A DNA stretch of 64,000 bases from Nocardioides phosphati (lineage in GTDB: Bacteria; Actinomycetota; Actinomycetes; Propionibacteriales; Nocardioidaceae): positions 1 through 64,000 of the forward strand of contig NZ_BMNI01000001.1 in assembly GCF_014646375.1 (NCBI RefSeq), given 5' to 3'. Within the stretch, counting starts at the first letter, position 1, and each line of letters begins with the position of its first letter. Position numbers and translations under genes: made by a program. Under the pieces are notes generated by a model. The model was not told where the DNA came from, searched no databases, and saw only the letters and a list, made by a program, of their open reading frames with translations. Of the stretch, positions 63,728 to 64,000 are shown piece after piece.

Positions 63728-64000
63728 TCAGAAGCCGAAGGTCAGGTACTTCTCGGCAGTGCCGAGGTTCGCCAGCGCGTGGGCCTCGTGCGGCACCATC
63801 GGCGAGGGCAGCGCATCGAGCGCGAACCAGCCGATCTCCGCGCACTTCTCCGCCTCGACGATCACCGGCTCGCCCTGCCACGCACGCGCGCTGAAGAAGA
63901 AGTCGATCCGCTCGTCGATCGCCTCACCACTCGCGGTGCGCTGCATCGCGAACTCGAAGTGCAGGTCGACGTCGGTGATGCCGAGCTCCTCGAGTGCCTC
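63728..64000 (-). CDS. Nudix hydrolase, 3' part (5' end beyond window)
   Basis: The frame is open to the window edge and gives the C-terminal 90 residues. It begins EALEELGITDVDLHF, the second half of a Nudix box (R-E-A-x-E-E-L-G-I), followed by FFFSARAWQGEP, AEIGWFALDALP and a VPHEAHAL end. This matches single-domain Nudix hydrolases of about 150 residues. The rest, including the G-x5-E half of the box, lies outside. Confidence 0.75.
   Translation of the reverse strand, partial: EALEELGITDVDLHFEFAMQRTASGEAIDERIDFFFSARAWQGEPVIVEAEKCAEIGWFALDALPSPMVPHEAHALANLGTAEKYLTFGF

Overview
This is a contiguous stretch of chromosome from a high-GC Gram-positive bacterium, most likely an actinomycete of the Nocardioidaceae (Nocardioides-like). 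By eye the G+C is about 70%, third codon positions are almost always G or C, GTG starts are common and many genes overlap as ATGA, GTGA or TGATG. Marker genes agree: CitA-type citrate synthase, IdeR, RpfB, actinobacterial SerC, an LCP protein, protein O-mannosyltransferase and a gluABCD-type uptake system. The genus is an inference.

Region 1 (1-15 kb) holds scattered metabolic and envelope genes: a truncated haloalkane-dehalogenase-like gene, a DUF4232 secreted protein, an acyltransferase, and a translationally coupled run from a two-headed Nudix protein through a large FAD/Fe-S oxidoreductase, a 28-residue membrane peptide, a methyltransferase and a secreted protein. A type IB topoisomerase, a PhaC-like hydrolase, a macrodomain protein, serC, a GNAT protein, a DedA protein and citA follow. 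Region 2 (15.6-23 kb) has pdxH and then two drug-efflux loci: a TetR regulator with a perfect 20-bp operator and an asymmetric heterodimeric ABC exporter, then a DHA2 transporter coupled to a MarR regulator. Between them lies a 317-bp spacer with a strong ribosome-binding site, a 12-codon ORF and a large hairpin. Region 3 (23-33 kb) carries a GH13 glucosidase coupled to a photolyase, ideR, several secreted or conserved proteins, a frameshifted methyltransferase gene, tRNA-Arg(CCU) and an LCP enzyme.

Region 4 (33-57 kb) follows, from memory, the gene order of mycobacterial Rv0985c-Rv1012: SAF protein, mscL, fmdB, 5-formyl-THF cyclo-ligase, UTP-glucose-1-phosphate uridylyltransferase, moeA/glp, (moaC, mog), rimJ, the sepX/glpR membrane protein, then pmt, rsmI, tatD, rpfB, rsmA, ispE and an ABC-F ATPase. 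A tRNA-Ala(CGC), a degenerate transglycosylase-like gene, a copper-amine-oxidase-like lipoprotein and a large secreted protein sit between sepX and pmt as apparent insertions. Region 5 (54-64 kb) has a MarR regulator, a fatty-acid desaturase divergent from a hotdog protein, a hendecad-repeat protein, the gluABCD operon, miaB, a gene remnant cut by palindromic repeats, two very small proteins, a permuted papain-like protein and the 3' part of a Nudix gene cut by the window end.

Most of the window is ordinary core chromosome. I see no CRISPR array, prophage, transposase or defence island. The points most worth checking are the leader-like spacer at 20.7-20.97 kb, the division-protein pair inside the molybdenum-cofactor operon, the paired palindromic repeats at 62 kb, the small proteins absent from simple ORF scans, and a sequence-wide preference for GTAC that shapes codon choice.
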